A stretch of DNA of 15,479 bases, from the NCBI GenBank assembly GCA_005882155.1, contig VBCQ01000282.1, positions 1-15,479 of the forward strand, written 5' to 3'. Both the position numbers and the translations under genes were made by a program. This stretch comes from Betaproteobacteria bacterium (GTDB lineage: Bacteria; Pseudomonadota; Gammaproteobacteria; Burkholderiales; Burkholderiaceae_C). Each line of letters begins with the position of its first letter. Within the stretch, counting starts at the first letter, position 1. Below, piece by piece: positions 7,619 through 14,882 of this stretch. Under the pieces are notes generated by a model that saw only the letters and a list, made by a program, of their open reading frames with translations, was not told the DNA's origin and ran no database searches.

Positions 7619-7658
7619 GTGACGCTGTCGTGGCGGTCGTGTGACGAGTTGATGTCAG
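7619..7658 (-). promoter_or_regulatory. Tandem Pho box (four 11-bp-phased PhoB half-sites)
   Basis: Read on the minus strand toward plcP, the 40 bases divide into four heptamers, CTGACAT, TCGTCAC, CCGCCAC and GCGTCAC, with 4-nt linkers CAAC, ACGA and GACA. The PhoB consensus is CTGTCAT or CTGTCAC repeated every 11 bp. The heptamers match it at 6, 5, 5 and 5 of 7 positions, and three keep the terminal CAC. The linkers are less AT-rich than in E. coli, as expected in a GC-rich genome. The block ends 25 bp upstream of plcP and overlaps the xerD stop codon (7655-7657). The exact 11-bp periodicity is the main support. Confidence 0.6.
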
Positions 7659-8557
7659 CCGCGCGGGTGATGCTGCGCGTGCAAGCTCTTCAAGCGCTCG
7701 CGCGCGACATGGGTGTAGATCGTCGTCGTCGAGATGTCGGCGTGGCCGAGCAGCATCTGCACCGCGCGCAGGTCGGCGCCGTGATTCAGCAGGTGGGTCG
7801 CGAACGCATGGCGCAAGGTGTGCGGCGACAACGGCACCTGCACGCCGCCGCGCAGCGCATGCTGCTTGATCAGCTTCCAGAACATCTGCCGCGTCATTGG
7901 CCCACCGCGTGCCGTCACGAACAAGGCGTCGCTCAACTGCCCACCGAGGATTTGCGCGCGGCCTTCGGCGAGGTAGCGGCGCAGCCATGCATGCGCTTCC
8001 TCGCCGAATGGGACGAGGCGCTCCTTGGACCCCTTGCCGGTCGCGCGCAACGCGCCGTCGGCGAGGCTCAGGTGAACGCTCTTCAGGCCGACCAGTTCGC
8101 TGACGCGCAGGCCGCTCGCGTACATCAGCTCGAGCATCGTGCGGTCGCGCAATCCGAGCGGCGTGTCGACATCGGGCGCGCCAAGCAGTGCCTCGACCTG
8201 CGCTTCGCTCAAGCTCTTCGGCACGCGCAGCGGCTGCTTGGCCGACAGCAACCGCAGCGTCGGGTCGGCGCTCGCGAGGTGCTCGCGCATGGCCCAGCGG
8301 AAGTAGCGCTTGAAGACGGTCAGCCGCCGGTTGCTGCTCGTCGCCTTGCTGCCGGCGTGGCGCGTGACCGCGTAGTCGCGCAGGTCGGTTTCGGTCGTCT
8401 CATTGAGGCCGCGCGAGTGGCGCTCGCCGAGCCATTGTGCGTACAGCGAGAGGTCACGCCGATAAGCGGCCAGCGTGTTGGCCGACAAGCCGTCTTCGAT
8501 CCACAACGCATCGATGAATCGGTCTATCGCTTCTCGGCTCGCGACTTCGCTCGGCAC
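7655..8557 (-). CDS. xerD: Tyrosine recombinase XerD
   Basis: Site-specific recombinase that resolves chromosome dimers at dif together with XerC and FtsK; 300 aa, the usual length. The N-terminal SAM-like core-binding domain (about 8-90) contains LSANTLAAYRRDLSLYAQWL. The catalytic domain has every active residue: Arg151 (ASGLRVSELVGL), Lys175 (GKGSKERLVPFG), His246 and Arg249 (SPHTLRHAFATHLLNHGADLR), His272 (LGHADISTT) and Tyr281 (IYTHV). XerD is preferred over XerC because of the LLGHADISTTTIYTHVARERLK tail, typical of XerD. The start is a GTG with GGAG 4 nt upstream, and it lies one base after the stop of the Bug receptor gene, so the two are probably co-translated. The 3' end overlaps the Pho box of the next operon. 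Confidence 0.93.
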   Translation of the reverse strand: MPSEVASREAIDRFIDALWIEDGLSANTLAAYRRDLSLYAQWLGERHSRGLNETTETDLRDYAVTRHAGSKATSSNRRLTVFKRYFRWAMREHLASADPTLRLLSAKQPLRVPKSLSEAQVEALLGAPDVDTPLGLRDRTMLELMYASGLRVSELVGLKSVHLSLADGALRATGKGSKERLVPFGEEAHAWLRRYLAEGRAQILGGQLSDALFVTARGGPMTRQMFWKLIKQHALRGGVQVPLSPHTLRHAFATHLLNHGADLRAVQMLLGHADISTTTIYTHVARERLKSLHAQHHPRG

Positions 8558-8558
8558 G

Positions 8559-9524
8559 TCACTCCAGCTTCAGCTTCTGCTTTTCGACCACCTGCTTGTA
8601 GACCTCGTACTCGGCCTTGATCTGCGCCGCGAACTGCTGCGGCGTGTTGCCGACGATCAGCGAGCCGGTGTCCTCGATACGCTTCTTGACGTTCGGGTCA
8701 TCGAGCGCCTTCTTCACCGCGGCGTGCACCTTGTCGACGATGTCCTTCGGCAGGCCCTTCGGACCGTAGATGCCGTAGTAGGCCATCCGGTTCACGCCTT
8801 CGAGGCCCACTTCCGTGAAGGTCGGAACGTTGGGCAACTGCGGCAGGCGTGCCGGTGCGGCGACGACGATGGGGATCAATCGTCCGTCCTTGATGAAAGG
8901 CAGCGCCGACGGCAGGTTGTCGAACAGGATCAGCACCTGCCCGGCGACCGCATCGTTGAGTGCCGGCCCGGCACCGCGGTAGGGAATGTGCGTCATGAAG
9001 GTGCCCGACAAGCTCTTGAACAGCTCGGTCTGCAGGTGGCCGATGGTGCCGGTGCCGGAGCTGCCGTAGCTGTACTTGCCCGGGTTCTTCTTCAGCTCGG
9101 CGACGAAACCCTTGTAGTCGCGCGCCGGGAAGCTCGGATGCACGGCAATCACATTCGGCGTGGCCGCGACGTTGATGATCGGTGTGAAGTCGGTGATCGT
9201 GTTGTACGGAATCTTCGGGTTGATCGCCGGGTTGGCTGCCGTCGTCGACACCGTGGCCATGCCGAGCGAGTAACCGTCGGGTGCCGATTTCGCGATGTCG
9301 TTCGCGCCGATCGATCCGCCGCCACCCGCCTTGTTCTCGACGATCACCGTTTGGCCGAGCTCCTTGCCGAGCCGGTCGGACACCACGCGCGCGACGATGT
9401 CGGTGGTGCCACCGGGAGCGAACGGCACGACGAGCCGCACCGGCTTGCTCGGGTACGCCTGGGCCCAGGCTGCGCCGAGCGAGGCGAGGCCAAGGGCGGC
9501 GGTGATGATCGTTCTGCGCTGCAT
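8559..9524 (-). CDS. Bug-family periplasmic solute-binding receptor (TctC-like)
   Basis: Tripartite tricarboxylate transporter-type substrate-binding protein, 321 aa from the chosen start. The first 23 residues form a signal peptide (two arginines, hydrophobic core, probable cleavage near AWAQA), so the mature protein is periplasmic. Hallmarks are YPSKPVRLVVPFAPGGTTD (24-42), VENKAGGGGSIGA, APDGYSLGMAT, HIPYRGAGPALNDAVAGQV and DGRLIPIVV. Bug proteins bind small carboxylates or aromatic acids and are very abundant in Burkholderiales, often without adjacent transporter genes; no tctA or tctB is present here. The ATG at 9524 is chosen over an in-frame upstream start at 9560 because AGGAGA lies 4 nt before it and the signal peptide then sits at the N-terminus. 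The ligand is unknown. Confidence 0.93.
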   Translation of the reverse strand: MQRRTIITAALGLASLGAAWAQAYPSKPVRLVVPFAPGGTTDIVARVVSDRLGKELGQTVIVENKAGGGGSIGANDIAKSAPDGYSLGMATVSTTAANPAINPKIPYNTITDFTPIINVAATPNVIAVHPSFPARDYKGFVAELKKNPGKYSYGSSGTGTIGHLQTELFKSLSGTFMTHIPYRGAGPALNDAVAGQVLILFDNLPSALPFIKDGRLIPIVVAAPARLPQLPNVPTFTEVGLEGVNRMAYYGIYGPKGLPKDIVDKVHAAVKKALDDPNVKKRIEDTGSLIVGNTPQQFAAQIKAEYEVYKQVVEKQKLKLE

Positions 9525-9528
9525 GAAG

Positions 9529-9534
9529 TCTCCT
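9529..9534 (-). promoter_or_regulatory. Ribosome binding site of Bug receptor gene
   Basis: AGGAGA on the minus strand, 4 nt before the ATG at 9524. It fixes the start so that the signal peptide is N-terminal. Confidence 0.75.
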
Positions 9535-9587
9535 GGGGTGGACGCTGGGATGGTGCCCATCTCGCGAAGCGCGCGCGATTGTGGGAA

Positions 9588-10691
9588 CTACGAAGTCTCT
9601 GCGACTTGCAGCGCCCATTCGATGTGCTCGCGCACCATCGGACTCGCGGCTGCGAGGCGCTCGCGCAGCGCAGCTGCGAGCGCCTCGTCGAAGTGCGTGC
9701 GCAAGGCGTTGCCGAGCGCCACGGCGAGGTTGCGCTGCCAGCGCTCGTAGCCGATGCGGCGGATCGCGCTGCCCTCGGTGTGGCGCAGAAAATCGTCTTC
9801 GCTCCAGCGCCACAGCTGCAGCAGCGTCGCGTCGCTGAGCGGCTCGCGCGAATCGAAGTCGGGGACGCTGCTGCGCTGCGCGTATTTGTTCCAGGGGCAG
9901 ACGAGCTGGCAATCGTCGCAGCCGTAGATGCGGTTGCCGATCGCTTCGCGCAGCTCGACCGGGATAGTCCCCGGGTTCTCGATCGTCTGGTAGGCGATGC
10001 AGCGCCGCGCATCGAGCCGGTACGGCGCGATGATGGCTTGCGTCGGGCAGATGTCGATGCACGCACTGCAACTGCCGCAGTGAGCGTCGACCGGCGGCGT
10101 CGTCGGCAGAGGAATGTCGACGTAGATCTCGCCGAGGAAGAACATCGAGCCGGCCTCGCGATGCAGCACCAGCGTGTGCTTGCCGCGCCAGCCGATGCCG
10201 CTGCGCGATGCGAGCTCGACCTCGAGCACCGGCGCCGAATCGGTGAACACGCGATGGCCGAACGGGCCGACCGCGTCGGCCAAGCGGTCGGCGAGCTTCT
10301 GCAGCCGCGAGCGTAACACCTTGTGATAGTCGCGACCGCGCGCGTAAATCGAGACGCTCGCTTTCGCCGGATCGGCTATGCGCTGCCATTCGATCGCCTG
10401 CCAGCCGTCGGGCATCTCGCGCGGCAGATAGTCCATCCGGGCGGTGATGACGCGCACGGTGCCCGGCACCAGCTCGGCCGGCCGCGCGCGCTTCACGCCG
10501 TGCACGGCCATGTAATCCATCGCGCCATGGAAACCGTTGTTCAGCCATTCGAGCAAGCCCGGCTCGGCGGCCGACAAATCGACATCGGCCACGCCGATCT
10601 GGGAAAATCCGAGCGCCGCGGCCCACTCCCGCAAGCGCGGCATCAACGAGTTGGCATCGACGCCTTGAGCAACGTTCGCAACGGTCACCAT
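9588..10691 (-). CDS. queG: Epoxyqueuosine reductase QueG
   Basis: Cobalamin- and iron-sulfur-dependent enzyme of the last step in queuosine tRNA modification, reducing epoxyqueuosine to queuosine; cytoplasmic, 367 aa, normal length. The N-terminal part aligns by eye with E. coli QueG (REWAAALGFSQIGVADVDLS, then HGAMDYMAVHGVKRARP, LVPGTVRVITARMDYLP). SGIGWRGKHTLVLHREAGSMFFLGEI is the cobalamin-binding region. Two [4Fe-4S] clusters are supported by CGSCSACIDICPTQAI and by CDDCQLVCPWN, with RRCIAYQTIENPG between. The C-terminal helical repeats (RRIGYERWQRNLAVALGN) are HEAT-like. The ATG at 10691 directly abuts the divergent tsaE start codon. An in-frame Met at residue 17 would be an alternative start. 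Confidence 0.96.
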   Translation of the reverse strand: MVTVANVAQGVDANSLMPRLREWAAALGFSQIGVADVDLSAAEPGLLEWLNNGFHGAMDYMAVHGVKRARPAELVPGTVRVITARMDYLPREMPDGWQAIEWQRIADPAKASVSIYARGRDYHKVLRSRLQKLADRLADAVGPFGHRVFTDSAPVLEVELASRSGIGWRGKHTLVLHREAGSMFFLGEIYVDIPLPTTPPVDAHCGSCSACIDICPTQAIIAPYRLDARRCIAYQTIENPGTIPVELREAIGNRIYGCDDCQLVCPWNKYAQRSSVPDFDSREPLSDATLLQLWRWSEDDFLRHTEGSAIRRIGYERWQRNLAVALGNALRTHFDEALAAALRERLAAASPMVREHIEWALQVAETS

Positions 10692-11156
10692 GTGCCGATT
10701 CTAGAAACTCGCAGCCTCGCCTGGGCCGATGAGGCGGCGTGCGCTGCGAGTGCTGCTGCGGTGGCGTCGCACCCCGCCGTGCGCGACGCGTTCATCGAGC
10801 TGCATGGCACGCTCGGCGCCGGCAAGACGACCTTCGTTCGACACCTGCTGCATGCGCTCGGTGTGCAAGGCCGCGTGAAGAGCCCGACCTACGCGGTGAT
10901 GGAGCCCTACGAGCTACCCGAATTCAGCGCCTGGCATTTCGATTTCTATCGATTCAACGACCCGCAGGAATGGGAAGACGCGGGCTTTCGCGATCTGTTC
11001 GCCGCGCCCGGGCTGAAGCTCGCCGAGTGGCCGGAGAAGGCCGACGGCTTGTTGCCGCCGCCCGATCTGCGCATCGCCATCGCGATCGCCGGCGAGCATG
11101 AGCGCGAGGTCAGCTTCGCCGCGTGCACGCCGCGCGGTCAGGAGCTGCTGCCGTGA
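10692..11156 (+). CDS. tsaE: tRNA threonylcarbamoyladenosine biosynthesis ATPase TsaE
   Basis: P-loop ATPase that works with TsaB and TsaD to form N6-threonylcarbamoyladenosine at position 37 of ANN-decoding tRNAs. With the GTG start at 10692 it has 154 aa, the family length. Motifs: Walker A HGTLGAGKTTFVR (38-50), KSPTYAVMEPY (63-73), WHFDFYRF (81-88) and AEWPEKA (111-117). The open frame extends much further upstream, but that part is antisense to queG and unlike TsaE. GTG 10692 begins right where similarity begins and touches the divergent queG ATG. No strong ribosome site is visible; a later in-frame GTG near residue 24 would remove part of the first strand. The stop overlaps the amiC start (GTGA), so tsaE and amiC form an operon. 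Confidence 0.9.
   Translation: MPILETRSLAWADEAACAASAAAVASHPAVRDAFIELHGTLGAGKTTFVRHLLHALGVQGRVKSPTYAVMEPYELPEFSAWHFDFYRFNDPQEWEDAGFRDLFAAPGLKLAEWPEKADGLLPPPDLRIAIAIAGEHEREVSFAACTPRGQELLP
11140..11144 (+). promoter_or_regulatory. Ribosome binding site of amiC
   Basis: AGGAG inside the end of tsaE, 8 nt before the GTG at 11153. It supports that start rather than the upstream in-frame ATG at 11123. Confidence 0.65.
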
Positions 11157-12511
11157 GCGGCGGCGTCTCTCGTCGCAACGCGTTACGCGCGATGGGTGCC
11201 ACGGTGCTCGTGCTCGGCGCGCGCGAGATCGCGTTCGGTGCCAGCATCGTCGCGGTGCGGGTCTGGCCTGCCGACGACTACACGCGCGTGACGATCGAGT
11301 CCGACGCCGCCTTGTCGGCGCGCCACTTCATCGCCGAAAACCCGGCGCGCCTCGTCATCGACGTCGAAGGCCTCGAATTGAACGCGGGGCTGCGCGAGCT
11401 CGTCGGCAAGGTCCATTCGGACGACCCGTACATCGGCGGCGTGCGCGTCGGCCAGAACCAGCCGCGCATCGTTCGCCTCGTGCTCGACCTGAAGCAAGCC
11501 ACGGCGCCGCAGGTCTTCACGTTGACCCCGGTGGCGGCGTATCAGCATCGGTTGGTGTTCGATCTGTATCCGGTGCACGAGCGCGATCCGCTGCTCGCGC
11601 TGATCCGCGAGAAGGAAGGTGCCGAGCAGGAGGCCGCGAAAGCGGTGCAGGACGCGCTCGGCGAGTTCATCAGCAAGATGGACAAGCCGGTGCTGCCGGC
11701 CCCCGGCGCTTCGGCGCCAATCACGACGGCAGGTCCCGGTTCGGCGGCTTCGGCACCGGTTGCCGTCGCACCGCCGCCGCCGCTGAGCTCTGGAAAGGTC
11801 GAGCGGCTGATCATCGTCGCGATCGACGCCGGCCATGGCGGCGAAGACCCCGGCGCGACGGGACCGAGCGGGCTGCGCGAGAAAGACGTGGTGCTGCAAG
11901 TCGCGCTGCTCTTGCGCGAGCACATCAACGCCGTGCCGGGCATGCGCGCGATGCTCACCCGCGACGCCGACTTCTTCGTGCCGCTGCACGAGCGCGTGCG
12001 CAAGGCACGGCGCGTGCAGGCCGACCTGTTCGTGTCCTTGCATGCCGATGCGTTCTTCACGGCCGAAGCGCGCGGTGCGTCGGTGTTCGCGCTGAGCAAG
12101 AGCGGCGCGACGAGCTCGGCTGCGCGCTGGATGGCCGACCGCGAGAACGCTGCCGACCTCGTCGGCGGTGTCAACGCGAAGGCGAGCGACGCAGCCGTCA
12201 TGCGCACCCTGCTCGACATGAGCACGACGGCGCAGATCAAGGACAGCCTGAAGCTCGGCGGAGAAGTGCTGGGCCAGATCGGCAAGGTCGGCAAGCTGCA
12301 CAAGGGGCAGGTCGAACAGGCTGGCTTCGCAGTGCTGAAGGCGCCCGACATCCCGTCGATCCTCGTTGAAACGGCATTCATCTCCAACCCGGAAGAAGAG
12401 TCGCGGCTGCGCAGCCCGGAGTACCGGCGCCAACTCGTCGAAGCGTTGACCTTGGGCATCAAACGCTACTTCGCGAAGAACCCGCCGCTCGCGCGGCAAC
12501 GGGCGCTGTAG
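11153..12511 (+). CDS. amiC: N-acetylmuramoyl-L-alanine amidase AmiC-like
   Basis: Periplasmic zinc amidase that splits septal peptidoglycan to separate daughter cells; 452 aa. A twin-arginine signal is visible at once (SRRNALRAMGATVLVLGA, residues 6-23), so export is probably by Tat, as for E. coli AmiC. Residues 31 to about 140 form the AMIN domain (VRVWPADDYTRVTIESD, PARLVIDVEGLELN) that targets the protein to the division site. A Pro/Ala-rich linker follows (180-214). The Amidase_3 domain runs from 219 to the end with zinc ligands His228 (IDAGHGGEDPGA), Glu243 (REKDV) and His297 (SLHADAF), and catalytic Glu406 (VETAFISNPEEE). The internal region around 320-390 is the usual inhibitory helix area. 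GTG at 11153 overlaps the tsaE stop by 4 nt. mutL, often next in this order, is absent; the gene instead converges on imuB. Confidence 0.95.
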   Translation: MSGGVSRRNALRAMGATVLVLGAREIAFGASIVAVRVWPADDYTRVTIESDAALSARHFIAENPARLVIDVEGLELNAGLRELVGKVHSDDPYIGGVRVGQNQPRIVRLVLDLKQATAPQVFTLTPVAAYQHRLVFDLYPVHERDPLLALIREKEGAEQEAAKAVQDALGEFISKMDKPVLPAPGASAPITTAGPGSAASAPVAVAPPPPLSSGKVERLIIVAIDAGHGGEDPGATGPSGLREKDVVLQVALLLREHINAVPGMRAMLTRDADFFVPLHERVRKARRVQADLFVSLHADAFFTAEARGASVFALSKSGATSSAARWMADRENAADLVGGVNAKASDAAVMRTLLDMSTTAQIKDSLKLGGEVLGQIGKVGKLHKGQVEQAGFAVLKAPDIPSILVETAFISNPEEESRLRSPEYRRQLVEALTLGIKRYFAKNPPLARQRAL

Positions 12512-12512
12512 G

Positions 12513-14030
12513 CTAAGAACCTATCCGAACCTTCCCTGCAGAAACCAGCCCTGCCCTTCGGCCGCCGCCGACAAGGGCAGGCGCGCGCGATAAATCCATA
12601 CCAATGCGCCGTCGCTCGCCTGGGCGATGAAGTAGTCGCGCTCGGCCAGCGCTCAGCGCACGCCCGTCGAGCAGCGGGCGGAACTGGCGCTCGGGCAAGG
12701 CTTCGGGCTGCGGCAGCAGCCACACCGGGCGCGGCGCGGGCATTGCCTGGGCTGCGGCAGACGCTGTCGCGCGGCCACGCGCCGGGCCGGCTTCGAGCGC
12801 GGCCGCGGGATTCGCATGCAGTGCGCTGCTGCGCTCCGGCCGATGGTCTTCGATTCGGCTCAGGCGCTGCACCTGCTCGCCGCCGAGGCGGGCTTGCAGC
12901 CGCTCGATGAGGCGCACGAGCCCTTCGCGTTCGCTTTGCGTCGTCGCAAAGAGCTCTTGATTCGGCGGCGCGCGGCGCGCGATGTCGCTGCAGTGCAGCT
13001 GCAACTCCAGCGTCGGCGCGGGCAATTGCAGATGCGCCAGGCGTTCGCGCAACAGCAAGCGCAGATGGGCGATGTCGCTCGACGGCTCGGCAAGCGCGAT
13101 GTCGAGCGTGCTGTCGGGCGGCGTCTGTGCGTCGTGGCGGTGTCGCGCCTCGTGCTGCATCTGCAGCGTGAAGCGGCGCACCTGGGCATGCTGGGCCGAA
13201 GCCCATGCCATCAGCCGCACCAGCAGCAGCGACGCGCCGTGCAGCACTTGCTCGGTGGTGTCGGCACGCGCGAAGAGCTCGAGCCGGCTGCTGAACGTGT
13301 CGGGTAGCGTGATCCACCGCCGCGGGTCGGGGCGGTTGCCGAGGGCGCGGTCGAACTCGTCGAGCAGGGTTTCGCCGAAGCGGCGCGCGACGCCGCTGCG
13401 CGGCAGGCGCTGCAGGTCGGCGCAAGTGCGAAGCCCCATGCCTTGCAGCACGTCCCAATGTTCGCGCCCGGCCTCAAGCAGCCAGACCGGAGCGCCGTGA
13501 AGCAGGCAGCCGAGCGACGGCAGATCGGCGGCATGCAGGCCTTGTGGCGCATCGTCCAGTCGCGACAGCAAGGCCGCGCCTTGCGCCGTCAGCGCACTGG
13601 CGCACACCACCTGGTGGCCGAGCGGTGCCATCGCCGCTCGCAGACACTGCAGCAGCTTGGCGCGCCCGCCGAAATAGCGCAGGCTGGCTTGCACTTCGAG
13701 CAGCACGGTATGGGGCGCGGTGCTCGCGTCGCCCCAGGGCTCGAGCGTGACCGATGGCGTGAACGCGAGCGCGGCATGCGCCACGCCGGTGATCGCCAGC
13801 CTGTCACGCGCGGGGTCGGCCTGGCCCAACGTGAGTTGCGGTGCGAGCGCGAGCGCGGTCGCGCGCTTGAGGCCGGTCTTCACGCCGAGCGCCTGCGCCG
13901 CGGCATTGGCGCAGACGATGCGCTGCGCATCCATTAACGCCACCGGCTGCTGCTTCGCTGCGCCACCGGGCAAGGTGGCCACGAACGATTCCAGCGACAG
14001 CAAGGGCAGGTGCAAGGCAATCCAGAGCAT
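12513..14030 (-). CDS. imuB: ImuB-like Y-family polymerase accessory protein, C-terminal frameshift
   Basis: Inactive Y-family polymerase homologue of the ImuA-ImuB-DnaE2 mutagenesis system, serving as a clamp-binding hub for error-prone synthesis. The frame has 505 codons. It starts MLWIALHLPLLSLESF, and continues with the palm/finger remnant (QRIVCANAAAQALGVKTGLKRATALAL, LRYFGGRAKLL) and helix-hairpin-helix region (LQGMGLRTCADLQRLPRSGVARRFG). It lacks the acidic pair needed for catalysis, as ImuB does. NQELF near 358-361 is a possible beta-clamp motif. After GRAL (residue 459, base 12654) the frame is wrong: the expected ending, with RDYFIAQASDGALVWIYRARL and GQGWFLQGRFG, is present in another frame and ends with TAG at 12521-12523. 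About 17 residues that normally join the parts seem missing. Whether this is a mutation or a sequence error cannot be told here. Confidence 0.85.
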   Translation of the reverse strand: MLWIALHLPLLSLESFVATLPGGAAKQQPVALMDAQRIVCANAAAQALGVKTGLKRATALALAPQLTLGQADPARDRLAITGVAHAALAFTPSVTLEPWGDASTAPHTVLLEVQASLRYFGGRAKLLQCLRAAMAPLGHQVVCASALTAQGAALLSRLDDAPQGLHAADLPSLGCLLHGAPVWLLEAGREHWDVLQGMGLRTCADLQRLPRSGVARRFGETLLDEFDRALGNRPDPRRWITLPDTFSSRLELFARADTTEQVLHGASLLLVRLMAWASAQHAQVRRFTLQMQHEARHRHDAQTPPDSTLDIALAEPSSDIAHLRLLLRERLAHLQLPAPTLELQLHCSDIARRAPPNQELFATTQSEREGLVRLIERLQARLGGEQVQRLSRIEDHRPERSSALHANPAAALEAGPARGRATASAAAQAMPAPRPVWLLPQPEALPERQFRPLLDGRALSAGRARLLHRPGERRRIGMDLSRAPALVGGGRRAGLVSAGKVRIGS

Positions 14031-14057
14031 GGCGGACCGGCACCCGACTCACGGCAC

Positions 14058-14876
14058 TCAAGCCAGGTTGATGAAGGTGGCGGCCACCGGCAGAGGCGGT
14101 GCTTCGATCTGCGCCGCGCGCGAGCGGCTGCGCGCGAGGCTCGACAGCACCGGTGGCAGCGCGAGCTGCAGCGGTGTTTCCAATGGCGGACCGCGGCGCT
14201 TGAGCAATCGAACGCTCAGCACATCGGCCCCGCCGGCTCGCAGCGCGAGTCGCAAAGGCGCGGCGGTGGGCCGCTGCTGCGCAGCCGTCTCGCGCAGCAC
14301 GAAGGCAGGACCATCGTGCGAGTTCGCCGCCAGCTGCAGGCGGCGCAACCGCTCGGCGCGCAGACGCGGCGGCAGCCAGGCCAGTACCGCTCCGACATGG
14401 CCGCTTTTGAGCGCTTGCTCCAGCGCCCACAGGCTGTCGCTGCCGGCGACGACCTTGCAACGGGTATTGATGACCAGCAATTGCGTCACGTCGATGCCGA
14501 GTTGGGCGAGCGCCCAGGCCGAGAGATGAGCCGGCGGGTCGAACACCATCACCAGCCGGCCGGCTTGCTGCGTAGCGACGAGGCTCGGGCTGAGCAACCG
14601 GATCTCGCCGATGCCGGGGTGCGGCAGCAGCAGCTCGGTCAGCGCGCGGCGCGGCCAGCCGCCACCGGGCAGTTGCGCGTCGAGCATCGCGAAGCCGCTC
14701 GCCACGGCCTGATCGGGGTTGCGGCCCAGTTGATGGCCGAGCCACAGCGCCGGATGCAGATCTTGCGGCGCGAGCAGCACGGATTCGCCCGGGACACGAC
14801 GCACCGGGCCGCGCAGAGCCTGACGCGCCGGCGAAGCAAGATCCAAGTGCGAAACAGCAGAGGGCATGGCGTCCAT
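14058..14876 (-). CDS. imuA: Translesion synthesis-associated protein ImuA
   Basis: RecA/SulA-like protein of the SOS mutagenesis cassette, 272 aa, cytoplasmic. It helps recruit the ImuB-DnaE2 complex after DNA damage. Visible family features are HPALWLGHQLGR (41-52), the ASGFAMLDAQLPGGGWPRRALTELLL block (59-84) with a degenerate Walker A, GEIRLLSPSL (90-99), VMVFDPPAHLSAWALAQLGID and SLWALEQALKSGHVGAVLAWLPP. It precedes imuB by 27 nt on the same strand, so the two are one operon. A LexA box lies 7 nt before the ATG at 14876, and the predicted transcription start falls on that ATG. A second in-frame ATG at 14867 (residue 4) is an alternative start. No Shine-Dalgarno site is visible before either. 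Confidence 0.88.
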   Translation of the reverse strand: MDAMPSAVSHLDLASPARQALRGPVRRVPGESVLLAPQDLHPALWLGHQLGRNPDQAVASGFAMLDAQLPGGGWPRRALTELLLPHPGIGEIRLLSPSLVATQQAGRLVMVFDPPAHLSAWALAQLGIDVTQLLVINTRCKVVAGSDSLWALEQALKSGHVGAVLAWLPPRLRAERLRRLQLAANSHDGPAFVLRETAAQQRPTAAPLRLALRAGGADVLSVRLLKRRGPPLETPLQLALPPVLSSLARSRSRAAQIEAPPLPVAATFINLA

Positions 14877-14882
14877 TTGATA

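Noticed and set aside
9549..9561. Small hairpin GATGG-TGC-CCATC between queG and the Bug receptor gene
   Set aside because: A 5-bp stem with no T-tract is too weak to call a terminator or a regulatory element.
8475..10316. Open frame of more than 600 codons on the plus strand across xerD, the Bug receptor and queG
   Set aside because: It is antisense to three well-supported genes, is Arg/His/Asp-rich with no recognisable motif, and is the usual result of high GC at third codon positions.
11183..12499. Long minus-strand open frame opposite amiC
   Set aside because: Shadow of amiC with biased composition and no domain.
12505..12530. Imperfect dyad TAGG...CCTA between the amiC and imuB stops
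   Set aside because: Too short and interrupted; no GC-rich stem or T-tract.
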